This document shows positions 1 to 8,654 of a stretch of DNA of 64,000 nt, piece after piece. Origin of the DNA: Atribacterota bacterium (GTDB lineage: Bacteria; Atribacterota; Atribacteria; Atribacterales; Caldatribacteriaceae); the NCBI GenBank assembly GCA_039638595.1, contig JBDIWM010000001.1:62001-126000 (forward strand), given 5' to 3'. The notes under the pieces are model-generated. The model was not told where the DNA came from. It saw only the letters and a program-made list of their open reading frames with translations, and did not search any database. Position 1 is the stretch's first letter. The number at the start of each line of letters is the position of its first letter. Both the position numbers and the translations under genes were made by a program.

Positions 1-509
1 AAATCCCCGGTGAGGCAGAAACGGATATAATCCTTGGGCAGGAGAACTTTATCAATCTTCTGGTAAACGTCCGGTTCGTTATTTTTTACCCATTGGATTT
101 TGGGAGCCGTAAACCCAGCCAGAACTGGATTACAGTTAATTCGCATAATGCGCTCGAAACCAACAATTTCGGTAATCTGCTGACACTCCAGGGCTGTCCG
201 CTGGTCACACCAGAGTATCGCTGGGCGCAGGACTTTTCCATCCTTATCGAGAAACACCGACCCATGCATCTGTCCGGTAAGACCAACACCAGTGACCGCT
301 TTTGGATTTATTCCAGAAGAAGCGAAAGCCTTCTCCATGGCTTTCTGGGTTCCCTGCCACCAGGAAAGCGGATCTTGTTCTGCCCAGTTGGGTCGAGGCG
401 TATAGAGGGGATACTCTTCCACACCTCTTCCCACGAGCGCTCCTTCCTCGTTAACCAGGACCACCTTACATCCAGTCGTCCCGACATCAATACCCAGAAA
501 GTATTCCAT
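1..509 (-). CDS. xylB: Xylulokinase (FGGY family), C-terminus beyond window edge
   Basis: This reading frame runs off the left edge, so only about 169 N-terminal residues are visible. It starts at an ATG (507-509) and begins MEYFLGIDVGTTGCK, the phosphate-binding loop of FGGY kinases. Farther in it has the TGQMHG motif followed by LWCDQRT, which is the usual xylulokinase signature and is lacking in the two FGGY kinases farther upstream in this operon. It would phosphorylate D-xylulose with ATP in the cytoplasm. It is 13 bases downstream of the E2 gene and is the last visible gene of the polyol operon. The kinase family is clear; substrate is inferred from the motif. Confidence 0.85.
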   Translation of the reverse strand, partial: MEYFLGIDVGTTGCKVVLVNEEGALVGRGVEEYPLYTPRPNWAEQDPLSWWQGTQKAMEKAFASSGINPKAVTGVGLTGQMHGSVFLDKDGKVLRPAILWCDQRTALECQQITEIVGFERIMRINCNPVLAGFTAPKIQWVKNNEPDVYQKIDKVLLPKDYIRFCLTGD

Positions 510-522
510 CTCTATCCCCCCT

Positions 523-1767
523 TTAAAGAATTAAAGCAAATGGTTCCTCAAGGAGCGATTTCAAGTACTGCATGAATTGCGCTGCCACAGCACCGTCAAC
601 GAGGCGGTGATCACAGGAAAGTGTCAACTCCATAAGGGAGGCAATCACCACTTCGTCATTCCTAACCACCGGCTTTTTCTTAATGGTCCCGCAGGCTAGA
701 ATCGCCGATTCGGGAGGATTAATGATGGCTGTGAATGAATCTGTTCCAAACATACCCAGATTGGAAATGGTGAAAGTTCCACCAGAAACCTCTTCCGGAA
801 CAAGTTTTCCATTTTTTGCCTTCTCCGCCAGAGCATGGAGTTCCTGAGCAATCTGGGCTAAACCCTTGAGGTTTGCGTTTTTCACCACCGGCACCACCAA
901 TCCTTCTTCCAGGGCCACGGCCACACCAATGTTCACTTCCGAATTGAAGACAATCTCCTCCTCGATAAGGTACGCATTCAAAAGGGGATATTTCTCCAAG
1001 GCTTTGGCCACCATCTTTACCAAAAGATCCGTATAGGAAAGGCGAAGGCCGATTTGCTTTTCAATGATGGGCAAGAGCCTTTCCCGAACCCGAATGAGTT
1101 CATCCACCAGTATTTCCTGCCGTACAAAGAAATGGGGCTTGGTCTGGAAACTCTCTGTTAACCTCTGAGCGATGATTTTTCGCATCCGCGAAAGCGGCAC
1201 CCTCTCCTGAGAACCTAAAACCACCGGCGTTTTTTCCATCGATGGAATGGGTATTTCTTTTTCAACTGGGGGTTTTGTCACAGTTTCTTTCTGAAGCTTT
1301 TTCACTCTTTCCACATCTTCTTTTACAATTCGACCACCCGGACCAGTGCCTTCCACCCGGGAAAGATCAACCCCATATTCTGCAGCCAAGCGCCGGGCTA
1401 AAGGCGAAACCTTAATACGCTCCTCTTTCTCCTCGGAAACAATTTCTGCCTTTTGCTCTCCCTCCTGCTGCGTGCTTTCCTCAGATACACCGACTGCCTC
1501 TTCTACAACCTCTTCATTAACGGTTTCTCCCGGTTCACCAATGTAGGCCACCGTTTGGGTAATGGGAACCGTGGCTCCATCAGGGTAAAGAATTTTCAGA
1601 ACCACTCCCGAAGCCGGAGATTCAACTTCCATATTCACTTTATCGGTGGCCACTTCGAAAAGAATATCACCTCGCTCTACCTGATCTCCCTCCTTGACCA
1701 GCCACCGATTGATAACACCTTCTTCCATGGTCAAACCCAACTTTGGCATGATTACCTTTTTAGCCAT
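523..1767 (-). CDS. pdhC: Dihydrolipoamide acyltransferase (E2) of a 2-oxo acid dehydrogenase complex
   Basis: This is the core acyltransferase of a pyruvate- or acetoin-type dehydrogenase complex. It has one N-terminal lipoyl domain with the lipoylated lysine in ATDKVNME (about residue 43), a Glu/Pro-rich linker, a peripheral-subunit-binding domain near residues 120-155, and a C-terminal catalytic domain ending with the CDHRLVDGA motif that holds the active-site histidine. At 414 residues it has the normal size for a one-lipoyl E2. I chose the ATG at 1767 because an AGGGG ribosome site is 8 bases upstream; a GTG at 1776 would sit on that site. It overlaps the AcoX-like gene by 8 bases. The matching E1 is at 9879-11888. 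No E3 is in the window. Symbol is by family only; acoC is equally possible. Confidence 0.9.
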   Translation of the reverse strand: MAKKVIMPKLGLTMEEGVINRWLVKEGDQVERGDILFEVATDKVNMEVESPASGVVLKILYPDGATVPITQTVAYIGEPGETVNEEVVEEAVGVSEESTQQEGEQKAEIVSEEKEERIKVSPLARRLAAEYGVDLSRVEGTGPGGRIVKEDVERVKKLQKETVTKPPVEKEIPIPSMEKTPVVLGSQERVPLSRMRKIIAQRLTESFQTKPHFFVRQEILVDELIRVRERLLPIIEKQIGLRLSYTDLLVKMVAKALEKYPLLNAYLIEEEIVFNSEVNIGVAVALEEGLVVPVVKNANLKGLAQIAQELHALAEKAKNGKLVPEEVSGGTFTISNLGMFGTDSFTAIINPPESAILACGTIKKKPVVRNDEVVIASLMELTLSCDHRLVDGAVAAQFMQYLKSLLEEPFALIL

Positions 1768-2767
1768 CGTATACACCCCTTTCCCGCGTCAAACTCATAA
1801 TCCTCTCGATGTTTGCTCTGAGAGGTCCATTTTCTTCAAGAACCACCTTCCATGTCTCTCCCTCTCGTACCGGCAACTCTCTTTCCCCATCCAGAGCCAG
1901 AATCCCCCTGTCAGCTTTAAGAACAATTTCACTTCCCATTTGCAGGAAATCAAAACCCCTTACCGATACTTCCTTCACCAACCCCGGAGCAAGAGGAACT
2001 TTCACTTTTTTTCCCGGTACCCCCAGTTCCGCATATGCCCCTCGCTTTTCCTGAGGCGTAATCGGCACAATCCTTCCGATTACTGCACTCAACCCAATAG
2101 AAAGGGAACTGCTCTGGGTAACCATGACCAACTTTACGAGCTCTGGTTCCCATATGGCTCTGGCTCCCGAAATCTCCGTGTCAACCAACACCAGGTCAAC
2201 CAATGCCAGATCTTCCTTTCGTCCACCTTCTAACATTGTACAGCGCAACACTTTACTCCGTTCAACCACTTCGGATACGGTCACCCATCCTTCCAAGAAA
2301 AACCCTAAAGCCATCCCTGCAATTGTGGGTTCTACAGTGTGAGCAAAAACATTATTTGTTCCTCCGGAAACCGGGAACAGTGGGACTGAAGCGCTTTTTT
2401 TTGCCACCAGCCTATTTGTCCCATCTCCACCCAGAACCAGAAGCGCCTCCACTCCTTCTGTCACTGCCCATTCCGTAAAACTCAGGGTGTCCGTTTCGTC
2501 TCCCAGAATTGGAATGGGAGCCGCCAAAAGTTCCAGAGGCAAATACCGGGATTTGATTTCGTCCCGCACCATCCCCACCAGGTCGTAAGGGTCCGGCATA
2601 TAAAGGACCCGAACCGGTTTTTCTGCAGTGCTGGCAAGGCCCATGAGCATGCGGATGGCATAACTCACCTTTTCCCGATTACCGAACACCGATCCATAAG
2701 CCACCAGTCGACGAATGTCTTTTCCTGCTGCTGGATTGACAATAAGTCCAACCTGATGCAGTTTCAA
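1760..2767 (-). CDS. acoX: AcoX-like protein (ATP-NAD kinase fold)
   Basis: The 335-residue protein begins with VGLIVNPAAGKD and carries GGDGTNR near residue 116 and SGGTNN a little later, the nucleotide-binding motifs of the NAD kinase/diacylglycerol kinase fold. The full pattern matches the ATP-NAD/AcoX family, whose members sit in acetoin dehydrogenase operons and whose exact reaction is not settled. Here it lies between an SDR gene (4-base ATGA overlap) and the E2 gene (8-base overlap), so the three are translationally coupled. The link with E2, and with E1 higher in the operon, suggests the complex could act on acetoin or a similar carbonyl compound. Function beyond the fold is inference. 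Confidence 0.75.
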   Translation of the reverse strand: MKLHQVGLIVNPAAGKDIRRLVAYGSVFGNREKVSYAIRMLMGLASTAEKPVRVLYMPDPYDLVGMVRDEIKSRYLPLELLAAPIPILGDETDTLSFTEWAVTEGVEALLVLGGDGTNRLVAKKSASVPLFPVSGGTNNVFAHTVEPTIAGMALGFFLEGWVTVSEVVERSKVLRCTMLEGGRKEDLALVDLVLVDTEISGARAIWEPELVKLVMVTQSSSLSIGLSAVIGRIVPITPQEKRGAYAELGVPGKKVKVPLAPGLVKEVSVRGFDFLQMGSEIVLKADRGILALDGERELPVREGETWKVVLEENGPLRANIERIMSLTRERGVYDG

Positions 2768-3552
2768 TGAACCTCCTGCCCACCAGTAACGTTAATTGCC
2801 TGTCCAGTCATATAATCAGAATACGCAGAAGCCAGGAAAACAGCCACATTGGCGACATCCTCCACCGTACACTCTCGGCCCAGAGGAACCTTTTCCACAT
2901 AGATCTTTCGCACCTGTTCCGGTGGTACCCCTAATTTCCTTGAATATTCCTTGTCCAACAAATCCCACATGGGAGTGGAAAAGACGTTCCCCGGACAAAT
3001 GGCGTTGACGTTGATACCAAAGGGCGCCAGGTCCATCGCCACACTTTGAGTGAGTCCAATAATACCAAACTTTGACGCCGAATAGGCACCCAACCATAAT
3101 CCTCCCCTTTTCCCTGACTTAGAACTGATACTGATGATTTTCCCTTTTTTTTGAGCCACCATATATTTCGACACTTCCCGAATACAAAGAAAGACTCCTT
3201 TCAGGTTTACTGAGAGAATCGCATCCCAGGTTTCCTCCGGAACCTCGGTAATGAAATGAGCTTTGATAATTCCAGCCGAATTAACTAAGATATCAATCCT
3301 ACCCCAGCGCTCAAAAACCGCCTTAGCCATCTCAGCCACATCATGACTCTTGGTGACATCCACCCTGATGCCTAACGACTCTTGCCCCAATTTTTCGATT
3401 TCCCGAGCTGTGCCTCGCACACCCTCTTCGTTCAGGTCACAGCAAGCCACATGCGCACCCTCCGCAGCAAAGCGGACGGCAATACCCTTACCGATACCCG
3501 AGGCCGCTCCGGTCACAATGGCAATTTTGTCTTTTAAAGGTTGGGGATCCAT
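2764..3552 (-). CDS. Short-chain dehydrogenase, sorbitol-6-phosphate dehydrogenase-like
   Basis: This is a 262-residue classical SDR with the NAD(P)-binding TGAASGIGKG motif at about residues 15-24, an NSAG motif, a catalytic serine in SISSKSG and YSASK as the catalytic Tyr/Lys pair. The C-terminal end TGQAINVTGGQEVH resembles the tail of SrlD/SorD-type sorbitol-6-phosphate 2-dehydrogenases, which fits the SorC-family regulator of this operon. It would interconvert a sugar alcohol (or its phosphate) and a ketose with NAD(P). It overlaps acoX by 4 bases and follows the zinc dehydrogenase after 14 bases. A butanediol dehydrogenase role is the main alternative, given the AcoX neighbour. Confidence 0.85.
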   Translation of the reverse strand: MDPQPLKDKIAIVTGAASGIGKGIAVRFAAEGAHVACCDLNEEGVRGTAREIEKLGQESLGIRVDVTKSHDVAEMAKAVFERWGRIDILVNSAGIIKAHFITEVPEETWDAILSVNLKGVFLCIREVSKYMVAQKKGKIISISSKSGKRGGLWLGAYSASKFGIIGLTQSVAMDLAPFGINVNAICPGNVFSTPMWDLLDKEYSRKLGVPPEQVRKIYVEKVPLGRECTVEDVANVAVFLASAYSDYMTGQAINVTGGQEVH

Positions 3553-3566
3553 CCTTATTCATCCTC

Positions 3567-4610
3567 CTACTTCTCCATACTTACAACCGCCTTGAGTGCC
3601 CTTCCCGTTTTCACCAGATCAATCCCCTCCACCACCTTTTCCAAGGGCAATACATGAGTGATGAGATCTTTCGCTTTCACGCGCTGATTATAAATGAGTT
3701 TTGCTGCTTCTTCATATTGCGAAGCATGTGAAGCAAATACGCCAAACACCCCAATTTCCTTGTAGTGCACAATATTGCTATTGAAAGTGATGGTTGGTTT
3801 ATCCTTAGGAAGTCCCCCAAAAAGACTCATTCGACCTTGAGGAGCCAGGAGTTCCAAAGCCTGTTCCTGAGCACTACCCGAAGAAGCCGCCACAATAGCC
3901 ACATTGACGCCCAGACCACTGGTAGCCTGCAAAATCACTTCTTTTAGATTCTCCTGTGCCGAATTGATATAAAGATCAGCGCCGATCCTCTGAGCTAACT
4001 GCAAGCGTTCTTCCGAAATATCCGCCAGGAAAATTTTTCCTGCTCCCCGGTTTCTAGCCATAGCCACATGCATACAGCCTATAGGACCCGCACCAATAAC
4101 CAGCACCGTTTCACCCAGACCAATGTTCAGATAGGATTGGCCGTTAACCACACAGGAAAGGGGTTCAACGAGACTGGACTCCAGAAGGTCGGCATCGGGA
4201 GGTAAAACCAGAAGGTTCCCATGTTCCACCCCCTTTCGGGGCATTTTCATATATTCAGCAAAGCCACCGGGATAATCATAACCAATATACTTCTGCTCAG
4301 GGCAAAGGTTTTGCAGCCCCTTTCGACAGTAGGAACACCTCCCACAGGAAATGACAGTGATGACGGCCACCTTATCACCGACCTTGTACCCCTCTACACC
4401 CTTTCCCACTGCTACAATTTCTCCGGCAATCTCATGTCCAGTAATTTGAGGAGGAACCACATGAGCATGACCATGCTGAAAGATCCGCACGTCGGTACCA
4501 CAAATAGCACAGGCCGCCACCTTTATGAGAACCTCTCCCTCTTCAACCCGGGGTATCTCCACCTCTTTGACTTCCATTTTTCCCGGACCAAGAAAAAAGG
4601 CCGCTTTCAT
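3567..4610 (-). CDS. Zinc-dependent alcohol/polyol dehydrogenase (MDR family)
   Basis: A 347-residue medium-chain dehydrogenase. Catalytic zinc ligands are seen in ACAICGTD (Cys near 38) and TGHEIAG (His near 59). The four structural-zinc cysteines are in CGRCSYCRKGLQNLC, and the NAD-binding Rossmann motif is VIGAGPIG. The closest named groups are sorbitol, galactitol-1-phosphate and threonine dehydrogenases, so the protein probably oxidises a sugar alcohol to a ketose. It is one of three different polyol-type dehydrogenases in this operon (with the SDR and MtlD), which suggests a multi-step or multi-substrate polyol route. Substrate cannot be fixed from sequence. Confidence 0.87.
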   Translation of the reverse strand: MKAAFFLGPGKMEVKEVEIPRVEEGEVLIKVAACAICGTDVRIFQHGHAHVVPPQITGHEIAGEIVAVGKGVEGYKVGDKVAVITVISCGRCSYCRKGLQNLCPEQKYIGYDYPGGFAEYMKMPRKGVEHGNLLVLPPDADLLESSLVEPLSCVVNGQSYLNIGLGETVLVIGAGPIGCMHVAMARNRGAGKIFLADISEERLQLAQRIGADLYINSAQENLKEVILQATSGLGVNVAIVAASSGSAQEQALELLAPQGRMSLFGGLPKDKPTITFNSNIVHYKEIGVFGVFASHASQYEEAAKLIYNQRVKAKDLITHVLPLEKVVEGIDLVKTGRALKAVVSMEK

Positions 4611-4611
4611 G

Positions 4612-6126
4612 TTACGATTCTCCTTTCAAGATAAAATTGCGGAGCGCTGGGTAAATCCGCTGATAAACCAGAAACTTCTCTTCATAGAGAGCCGCCCGAT
4701 GCATATTCGGTTCATAGACTTTTTCTACTCTTACCAATTCATCAACCAGTGCTCCAAAATCGGTAATTCCCTCCTGGGCTTTACGACCAAGAAGTGCGGC
4801 CCCAAAACAGGCCGCTTCAGAAACAGAGAGGGTTTCTACCGGCAAACCAAACATATCAGCCTTCAGTTGCAACCACACTGGACTTTTGGCGCCACCTCCA
4901 ATGGCCCGCAATCGTTCAACCGGAACTCCTGCTCTCTGTAGGAGCTTCAGGTTCAATTTCATTTCATAGCTTATACCCTCAAGGAGCGCTTTGATAAAAT
5001 CCTCTTTTTGCGTTGAAAGTCGAAGCCCCACAACCACACCGCAGGAATGGGAATCACAGTAAGGTGTACCCGTGGTGGTAAAGTGGGGAAGAACCCACAG
5101 AGAAGTAGGTTCCTCTGGTAAAGAGGAAAGGAGTATTTCATACACTTCTTTTCCCTGTTGCACAGCGATTTCTTTTTCCTTTGCGGCAAATTGGTCCCGA
5201 TACCAGCGCAGGAGCGATCCCCCAGTAAAATTGTAAACCAAGGTCACGTAAAGGCCGGGAAAGGCATGATGGTAACAGCAGAGGTTGTTCTCCCACATGG
5301 AAGGAGAAGCGATAAAACTCTCCATCGCCGAAGCAATACACTCCACTGTCCCAGTGGCATCCATGGCATACCGAGGTCGAATGACACCTGCCCCTAACGC
5401 CCCGCAGGGCTGGTCATGACCCCCCGAAGCAACCACCACCTTCCCGACCCAGCCCATTCGGTTGCGGAACGATGACGCCACTTCTCCGGCAACTGCACCT
5501 GAAGGAAGAACCCGTGCTAAGCGCTCTTTTCCAAGATCAGCCAAAGAGAGAATCGCTTCCGACCAATCTCCTTTTCGTACATCAAACATCATAGTTCTTC
5601 CAGCGAGGGCGAAATTCATTGCTGGCTCAAGCCCCATGCGAAGCATAAGAAAATCTTCGAAACAGAGAAAATACCGGGCGTTTTCGAAAATGGGGGGTTG
5701 ATATTTCTTCCACCAGAGGATCTTGTTGATGGTTCCCACACCGCTTAAGGGCATCCCGGTGATGGCAAAAAAACCATCCCTACCCAGTTTTTCTTCCCAA
5801 AACGGAACAAATTCGTCGCCTCGGGTATCAAAGGTGACGATACTCCGAGACATCACTTTCCCCTCTCTATCCACAGGAACGACAGCTTCGCCCTGAGAGG
5901 AAATTCCAAGACTCCGTGGAGGATCGTCCTTGATTCTCTCCGATACGGTCCCTAAGCATTCCTCTACCGCCCGGAAAACTTCTTCCGCGTCGAGTTCCAC
6001 CCATCCCTCCCGGGGATGATAAAGGGGATACTCTTTGTACGCCGAAGCGAGAATTCTTCCTCTCTCGTCAAATGCAATGATCTTACAACCTGTAGTTCCA
6101 ACATCGATACCCAAATAACTCAACAA
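4612..6126 (-). CDS. FGGY-family carbohydrate kinase, copy 1
   Basis: A 504-residue sugar kinase with the ATP/phosphate loop LGIDVGTTGCK at the N-terminus, FDTRGDEF, and the conserved SGGHDQPCGALG motif mid-protein. It is a clear paralogue of the kinase at 7134-8648: same length, with shared ITGMPL, NKILW, RTMMFDVRK and GGHDQPCG blocks. It lacks the TGQMHG motif of xylulokinase, with SSQGEAV in that position instead, so the substrate probably differs. The start is a TTG at 6126 (another TTG follows at 6123) behind a G-rich ribosome site. It begins 15 bases after the isomerase-like gene and stops 1 base before the zinc dehydrogenase start. Confidence 0.88.
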   Translation of the reverse strand: MLSYLGIDVGTTGCKIIAFDERGRILASAYKEYPLYHPREGWVELDAEEVFRAVEECLGTVSERIKDDPPRSLGISSQGEAVVPVDREGKVMSRSIVTFDTRGDEFVPFWEEKLGRDGFFAITGMPLSGVGTINKILWWKKYQPPIFENARYFLCFEDFLMLRMGLEPAMNFALAGRTMMFDVRKGDWSEAILSLADLGKERLARVLPSGAVAGEVASSFRNRMGWVGKVVVASGGHDQPCGALGAGVIRPRYAMDATGTVECIASAMESFIASPSMWENNLCCYHHAFPGLYVTLVYNFTGGSLLRWYRDQFAAKEKEIAVQQGKEVYEILLSSLPEEPTSLWVLPHFTTTGTPYCDSHSCGVVVGLRLSTQKEDFIKALLEGISYEMKLNLKLLQRAGVPVERLRAIGGGAKSPVWLQLKADMFGLPVETLSVSEAACFGAALLGRKAQEGITDFGALVDELVRVEKVYEPNMHRAALYEEKFLVYQRIYPALRNFILKGES

Positions 6127-6141
6127 TGGTCCCCCCCTCTC

Positions 6142-7113
6142 TTATAAGAGGCTCTTGACGTAACGCATGGCCGAAAGTCCATCCGCTTTCCTCTGCATTT
6201 CCCGAAGCATCACCACATCGATTTTTTCCACCACACTCAACATGCTGGTTACATTTTCAATACTGACCTGACAAGCCATTGTCGGATCCTCCCGATAGGG
6301 AAAAATGTCAAGTCCCAACCAGCCATTATAATTAGAATGATAGAGATAATAAAGGAACTCCAGCGTCTCCCAGAAATGCACCACTCCCACAGCCATATCG
6401 TCGTCCCAATCCCGGAAATTGTCATTAAGATGCAAAGCAAAAAGCTTCCCGTATCGATCCAGAAAAGCCACCACATTTCCTGGAGACTCTTTACAATTAA
6501 ACGAATGACCAAGGTCGATGGTCACGCCAACATTGGGCAGCCCAGTTATTTGAGCCAGAAAAAGCGCCACTCCGGCATTGGTAATGGTGGAATGAGTCCG
6601 GGGCTCCCGTAATTTATACTCCAAACTCAACTTGACCCGGGGATTGTGCTCGGCAATTTCCCGCAGAGCCTGAACCAGGAGCTCCCATTGAGTACGATAA
6701 TCAATTTGAAAAGGATAATCAAAACCATCTTGACCTGGCCAGAGGTTCATGACCTCGGCTCCCAGATATTCAGCAATATCCATTGCTTTTTTGCTCATAT
6801 CAATCGCTTTTTTCCGCAAACCCTCGTTCTCTGACACGATACTACCCAGAGCAAACACGGGGTCACTAAAAAGGTCCACATCACAGGAAGCAAGTTGCAG
6901 ATTCCGCCTTTCCAGCTCTTTTTTGACAGCTTCCACCGTCTGCTCATTAATGGGATGGGGATAATGCATGATTACGCCCCGTAATCCATCAATCGCCGCA
7001 ATCTTATCTAAGGCCATCTCCAGAGAAAATCCCTCTTTGTATCCCCGCACACAGTATCGGTCTGAACACGAACCAAAAACCCAGATACCAGTCGCAAAAC
7101 CTTTGCTCTTCAT
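6142..7113 (-). CDS. Xylose isomerase-like TIM-barrel protein (sugar isomerase/epimerase)
   Basis: About 323 residues. Features of the AP endonuclease 2/xylose isomerase-like fold are metal-ligand Glu and Asp/His candidates in KLSLEYK, VTIDLGHSF, FALHLNDNF and WLGLDIFP. Such proteins isomerise or epimerise free or phosphorylated ketoses, with L-rhamnose isomerase-like members among the closest. I chose the ATG at 7113 because a GGGGGG ribosome site lies 7 bases upstream; the ATG at 7134 overlaps the preceding stop and has none. It is sandwiched between the two paralogous FGGY kinases, which suggests isomerisation then phosphorylation of one sugar. Substrate unknown. Confidence 0.82.
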   Translation of the reverse strand: MKSKGFATGIWVFGSCSDRYCVRGYKEGFSLEMALDKIAAIDGLRGVIMHYPHPINEQTVEAVKKELERRNLQLASCDVDLFSDPVFALGSIVSENEGLRKKAIDMSKKAMDIAEYLGAEVMNLWPGQDGFDYPFQIDYRTQWELLVQALREIAEHNPRVKLSLEYKLREPRTHSTITNAGVALFLAQITGLPNVGVTIDLGHSFNCKESPGNVVAFLDRYGKLFALHLNDNFRDWDDDMAVGVVHFWETLEFLYYLYHSNYNGWLGLDIFPYREDPTMACQVSIENVTSMLSVVEKIDVVMLREMQRKADGLSAMRYVKSLL

Positions 7114-7133
7114 GAAAGAACCCCCCTTATCCA

Positions 7134-8648
7134 TTATACTAATTTGCTAATCTCCAAATTCAACTCCCGAATCTTTTTATAAATCTCACGATAAACGGCA
7201 TAACGCCGGGTGTAGAGCGAAACAAGATGAGAAGGTACAAATTCTTCCCCTACCCGGACCATTGCTTCTCCCGCTTCGTCAAGGGTGGAAAAAATACCCC
7301 TGGCCTTGCCGGCCAGCATAGCCGTACCGAGTGCCACGGCTTCACCGGTTTCAAGTACCATAAGCGGTTTTTGGAGAATATCAGCCTTAATCTGCAACCA
7401 CTGCCGGGAACGCGAACCACCCCCAATAACCCGTAATGCCCTTACCGGAATTCCGAACTGTTCAAAGAGATCCAGATTGAGTTTCATCTCATAGGTCAAA
7501 CTCTCCAAAATTGCCCGGACCACTTCTTTCTTTCTGGTGCCCAGAGTGAGACCCAGCATGGCCCCCCGAGAACGCTCATCAAGATACGGTGTCCCAGAAC
7601 CGGCAAAATGCGGCAGAACAAAAAGAGAAGTTGGTTGTTCAGGAAGGTCCTCTAAAAGAACATCATACACATCCCGGCTTTCCTGTTTGGCTCTGAGAGT
7701 CTCCTCATAGCCAAATTGATCCCGAAACCAACGCAACACCGACCCCCCCGAAGCGACATACGCCAGGGTGATGTAATTTCCCTCCGCCACGTGAGGATAA
7801 CAGCAAAAACTGTTCTCCATCATTTCTCGAGTCAAAGAAGGAGAGCTGCCCAGATTAAGCGCCACGCACTCTGAAGTTCCGATTCCATACATGGCTTCAC
7901 CCCGTTTCCGTATTCCACAACCCAGAACTCCACAGGGTTGGTCATGCCCCCCGGTGGCAATGGGTATCTCCGGTAACCCCCATTCTCTCCGAAGTGAAGC
8001 GCTCAAAACCCCCACTATCTTCCCTGAAGGCTCAAGACGAGGGAGACGTTCTTTTTCCACTCCGGCCAGTGCCAGAATCTTGTCCGACCATTCTTTCTTT
8101 CGGACATCAAACATCATGGTCCGGGAAGCAAGCGAATAATCAATAACCGGCTCGTCCTGGGTCAGACAAGCGATCACGAAATCCTCCACGCAAGAAAACT
8201 TCCAAGTTTCTTCAAATATTTCTGGCCAATGCTCACGAAGCCAGAGAATCTTGTTGACGGTATACATACCATGAAGAGGCATACCGGTAATCTGAAAAAG
8301 TTCGAAGGGATCGATTCTTGCTTTCCAGAAATCCACATACCCCTGGGCTCGAGTATCAAAATTGGCGATGGCGTTGCCAAGCGGTTTACCGTTTTTACCG
8401 AGCGGGACCAGCGTTTCTCCATGTGAAGTGACAGCGATAACATCGATACGTTTCTTGAGTTGGACTGTAATTTCCTGAATAACAAGCGAAACTGCCTCCC
8501 ATATTTTCTTCGGATCGATCTCCAACCACCCTGACTGAGGGGTAATGAAAGGGTACTCTCGCTGAACCACCCCTAACAATGCTCCATCCTCCTGAAAGGC
8601 CACCCCCTTGCAACCACTTGTACCGACATCAATACCTAAAAGAATCAA
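7134..8648 (-). CDS. FGGY-family carbohydrate kinase, copy 2
   Basis: This 504-residue kinase is a diverged paralogue of the one at 4612-6126. It has LGIDVGTSGCK at the N-terminus, ANFDTRAQ, RTMMFDVRK, and TGGHDQPCGVLGCG. As in copy 1 the xylulokinase TGQMHG motif is replaced, here by TSHGETL, so the two copies probably share a substrate class that is not D-xylulose. The start is a TTG at 8648 with a GAGGGGG ribosome site 9 bases upstream. It directly follows the MFS transporter by 6 bases, which links uptake to phosphorylation. Confidence 0.88.
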   Translation of the reverse strand: MILLGIDVGTSGCKGVAFQEDGALLGVVQREYPFITPQSGWLEIDPKKIWEAVSLVIQEITVQLKKRIDVIAVTSHGETLVPLGKNGKPLGNAIANFDTRAQGYVDFWKARIDPFELFQITGMPLHGMYTVNKILWLREHWPEIFEETWKFSCVEDFVIACLTQDEPVIDYSLASRTMMFDVRKKEWSDKILALAGVEKERLPRLEPSGKIVGVLSASLRREWGLPEIPIATGGHDQPCGVLGCGIRKRGEAMYGIGTSECVALNLGSSPSLTREMMENSFCCYPHVAEGNYITLAYVASGGSVLRWFRDQFGYEETLRAKQESRDVYDVLLEDLPEQPTSLFVLPHFAGSGTPYLDERSRGAMLGLTLGTRKKEVVRAILESLTYEMKLNLDLFEQFGIPVRALRVIGGGSRSRQWLQIKADILQKPLMVLETGEAVALGTAMLAGKARGIFSTLDEAGEAMVRVGEEFVPSHLVSLYTRRYAVYREIYKKIRELNLEISKLV

Positions 8649-8654
8649 GGTTTA

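Noticed and set aside
93-575. 160-residue plus-strand frame
   Set aside because: It is antisense to the xylulokinase start and has no family-like motif or ribosome site.
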